Below, piece after piece: positions 5,244 through 5,684 of a stretch of DNA of 5,684 bases. A program made the position numbers and the translations under genes. The DNA comes from Candidatus Uhrbacteria bacterium (GTDB lineage: Bacteria > Patescibacteriota > Patescibacteriia > SG8-24), in contig JACQSM010000048.1 in the NCBI GenBank assembly GCA_016205965.1, forward strand, positions 1 to 5,684. The letters are read 5' to 3'. How positions within the stretch are numbered: position 1 is the first letter of the stretch; each line of letters begins with the position of its first letter. The notes below the pieces were generated by a model. It had not been told where the DNA came from. It made no database searches and was given only the letters and a program-made list of their open reading frames with translations.

Positions 5244-5684
5244 TTACCGTTTCGGACGCGCCATGGTCCTCCCGACGGCATCGATGATCTTGCGGCTTGC
5301 GGCCGGATCGAAAATGAACAGGAGCGCGCCGTCGATGTTTTCGCCGTCGATGCCGAATCCGACCCTGACCGCCAGGATCCGGTCGGATGCCCGGCCCATC
5401 TCCGCGATGATGCCGTCCATGACCGAACCGGACATGTCCGTCGCGTCGTCCGGCACGGATTGCAGCAGCCGGAAACCCATGAGCTTTGAAAACGCGGTGA
5501 GCGCCGAGCCGGTGGCGATATTTCCGGCCTCTTTGAGCGCCGACCGATCCATCTCTTCAAGAACGGCCGCTTCCTTGACCGCGACTTTTTCGCGTTGGCG
5601 AAGGAGTCCGGCGAGATTCGCCGCCCCCGGCGGCGGCAAGACCATCATCGTCAATCCCTCGACGTCGCCCAGCATCTTCAGAAG
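5244..5684 (-). CDS. cheC: CheC-type CheY-P phosphatase, 5'-truncated by window edge
   Basis: This is the C-terminal part of a CheC phosphatase, a cytosolic protein that dephosphorylates CheY-P and binds CheD. The frame stays open to the right edge (residues LLK precede the first visible Met at 5675), so that Met is probably internal. Counting from it, the CheC signature S/D-xxx-E-xx-N appears as S45, E49, N52 in SALKEAGNIATGSAL. Before it, GDVEG and MMVLPPPGAANLAGLL match the middle strand and helix of CheC that separate its two pseudo-symmetric halves. After it, the SVPDD, MDGIIAEM and GALLFIFDP segments follow the second half as in Bacillus CheC. The first phosphatase motif, roughly 70 residues upstream, is out of view, so it cannot be seen whether both active sites are intact. 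CheX is the main alternative, but the visible middle region and the adjacent cheD favour CheC. It ends in TAA, 15 nt before cheD. Confidence 0.85.
   Translation of the reverse strand, partial: LLKMLGDVEGLTMMVLPPPGAANLAGLLRQREKVAVKEAAVLEEMDRSALKEAGNIATGSALTAFSKLMGFRLLQSVPDDATDMSGSVMDGIIAEMGRASDRILAVRVGFGIDGENIDGALLFIFDPAASRKIIDAVGRTMARPKR

Larger units (their letters stand above)
131..5684 (-). other. Predicted single transcription unit
   Basis: Five genes and one tiny ORF run in the same direction with junctions of 15 nt, 10 nt, 14 nt, a 4-nt overlap, and 35-53 nt. No intrinsic terminator or promoter was recognised between them, so co-transcription from a promoter right of the window is inferred. 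The widest junction, before the membrane kinase, also holds the G tract and is the most likely point for separate control. Confidence 0.65.

Noticed and set aside
4683..5489. 268-codon open frame on the plus strand
   Set aside because: It lies opposite cheC, cheD and the kinase N-terminus, all confidently identified, and its translation is Arg/Asp-rich with no family signature.

Overview
The window is a compact bacterial signalling gene cluster. Every convincing gene lies on the minus strand, so transcription runs from high to low coordinates. The DNA is moderately GC-rich, with GC-rich third codon positions. The gene families (CheC, CheD, Cache/HAMP/PAS histidine kinases) point to a bacterium with a CheC/CheD-type chemotaxis adaptation branch, as found in Firmicutes, Thermotogae, some Deltaproteobacteria and many uncultivated phyla. 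Nothing here fixes the phylum. There are no rRNA or tRNA genes, CRISPR arrays, transposases or phage genes.

Layout in transcription order: (1) 5684-5244, the C-terminal half of a CheC-type CheY-P phosphatase, cut by the right edge. (2) 5228-4758, CheD, a chemoreceptor glutamine deamidase with its catalytic residues present. (3) 4747-3278, a soluble PAS-PAS-HisKA-HATPase sensor kinase. (4) 3263-3222, a 13-codon ORF with the best Shine-Dalgarno site in the window; its stop overlaps the start of (5). (5) 3225-2899, a small DsrE/TusD-like protein with three cysteines. (6) 2845-131, a large membrane kinase with the order TM, Cache-like sensor, TM, HAMP, PAS, PAS, HisKA, HATPase. Its start codon directly follows an 11-G homopolymer. 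The last 130 bases hold no convincing gene.

Gaps of 15, 10 and 14 nt, a 4-nt overlap and then 35-53 nt suggest one operon. Inferred joint role: CheC and CheD tune CheY-P level and receptor modification, one cytosolic and one membrane kinase add further sensory input, and the cysteine-bearing DsrE-like protein may carry a sulfur or redox signal. No response regulator, CheA or methyl-accepting receptor is in view, so the kinases' partners lie elsewhere.

The points most worth checking are the G11 tract at the membrane kinase start (possible phase-variable switch, or an assembly error), the tiny coupled ORF ahead of the DsrE-like gene, and two near-perfect palindromes inside coding sequence.
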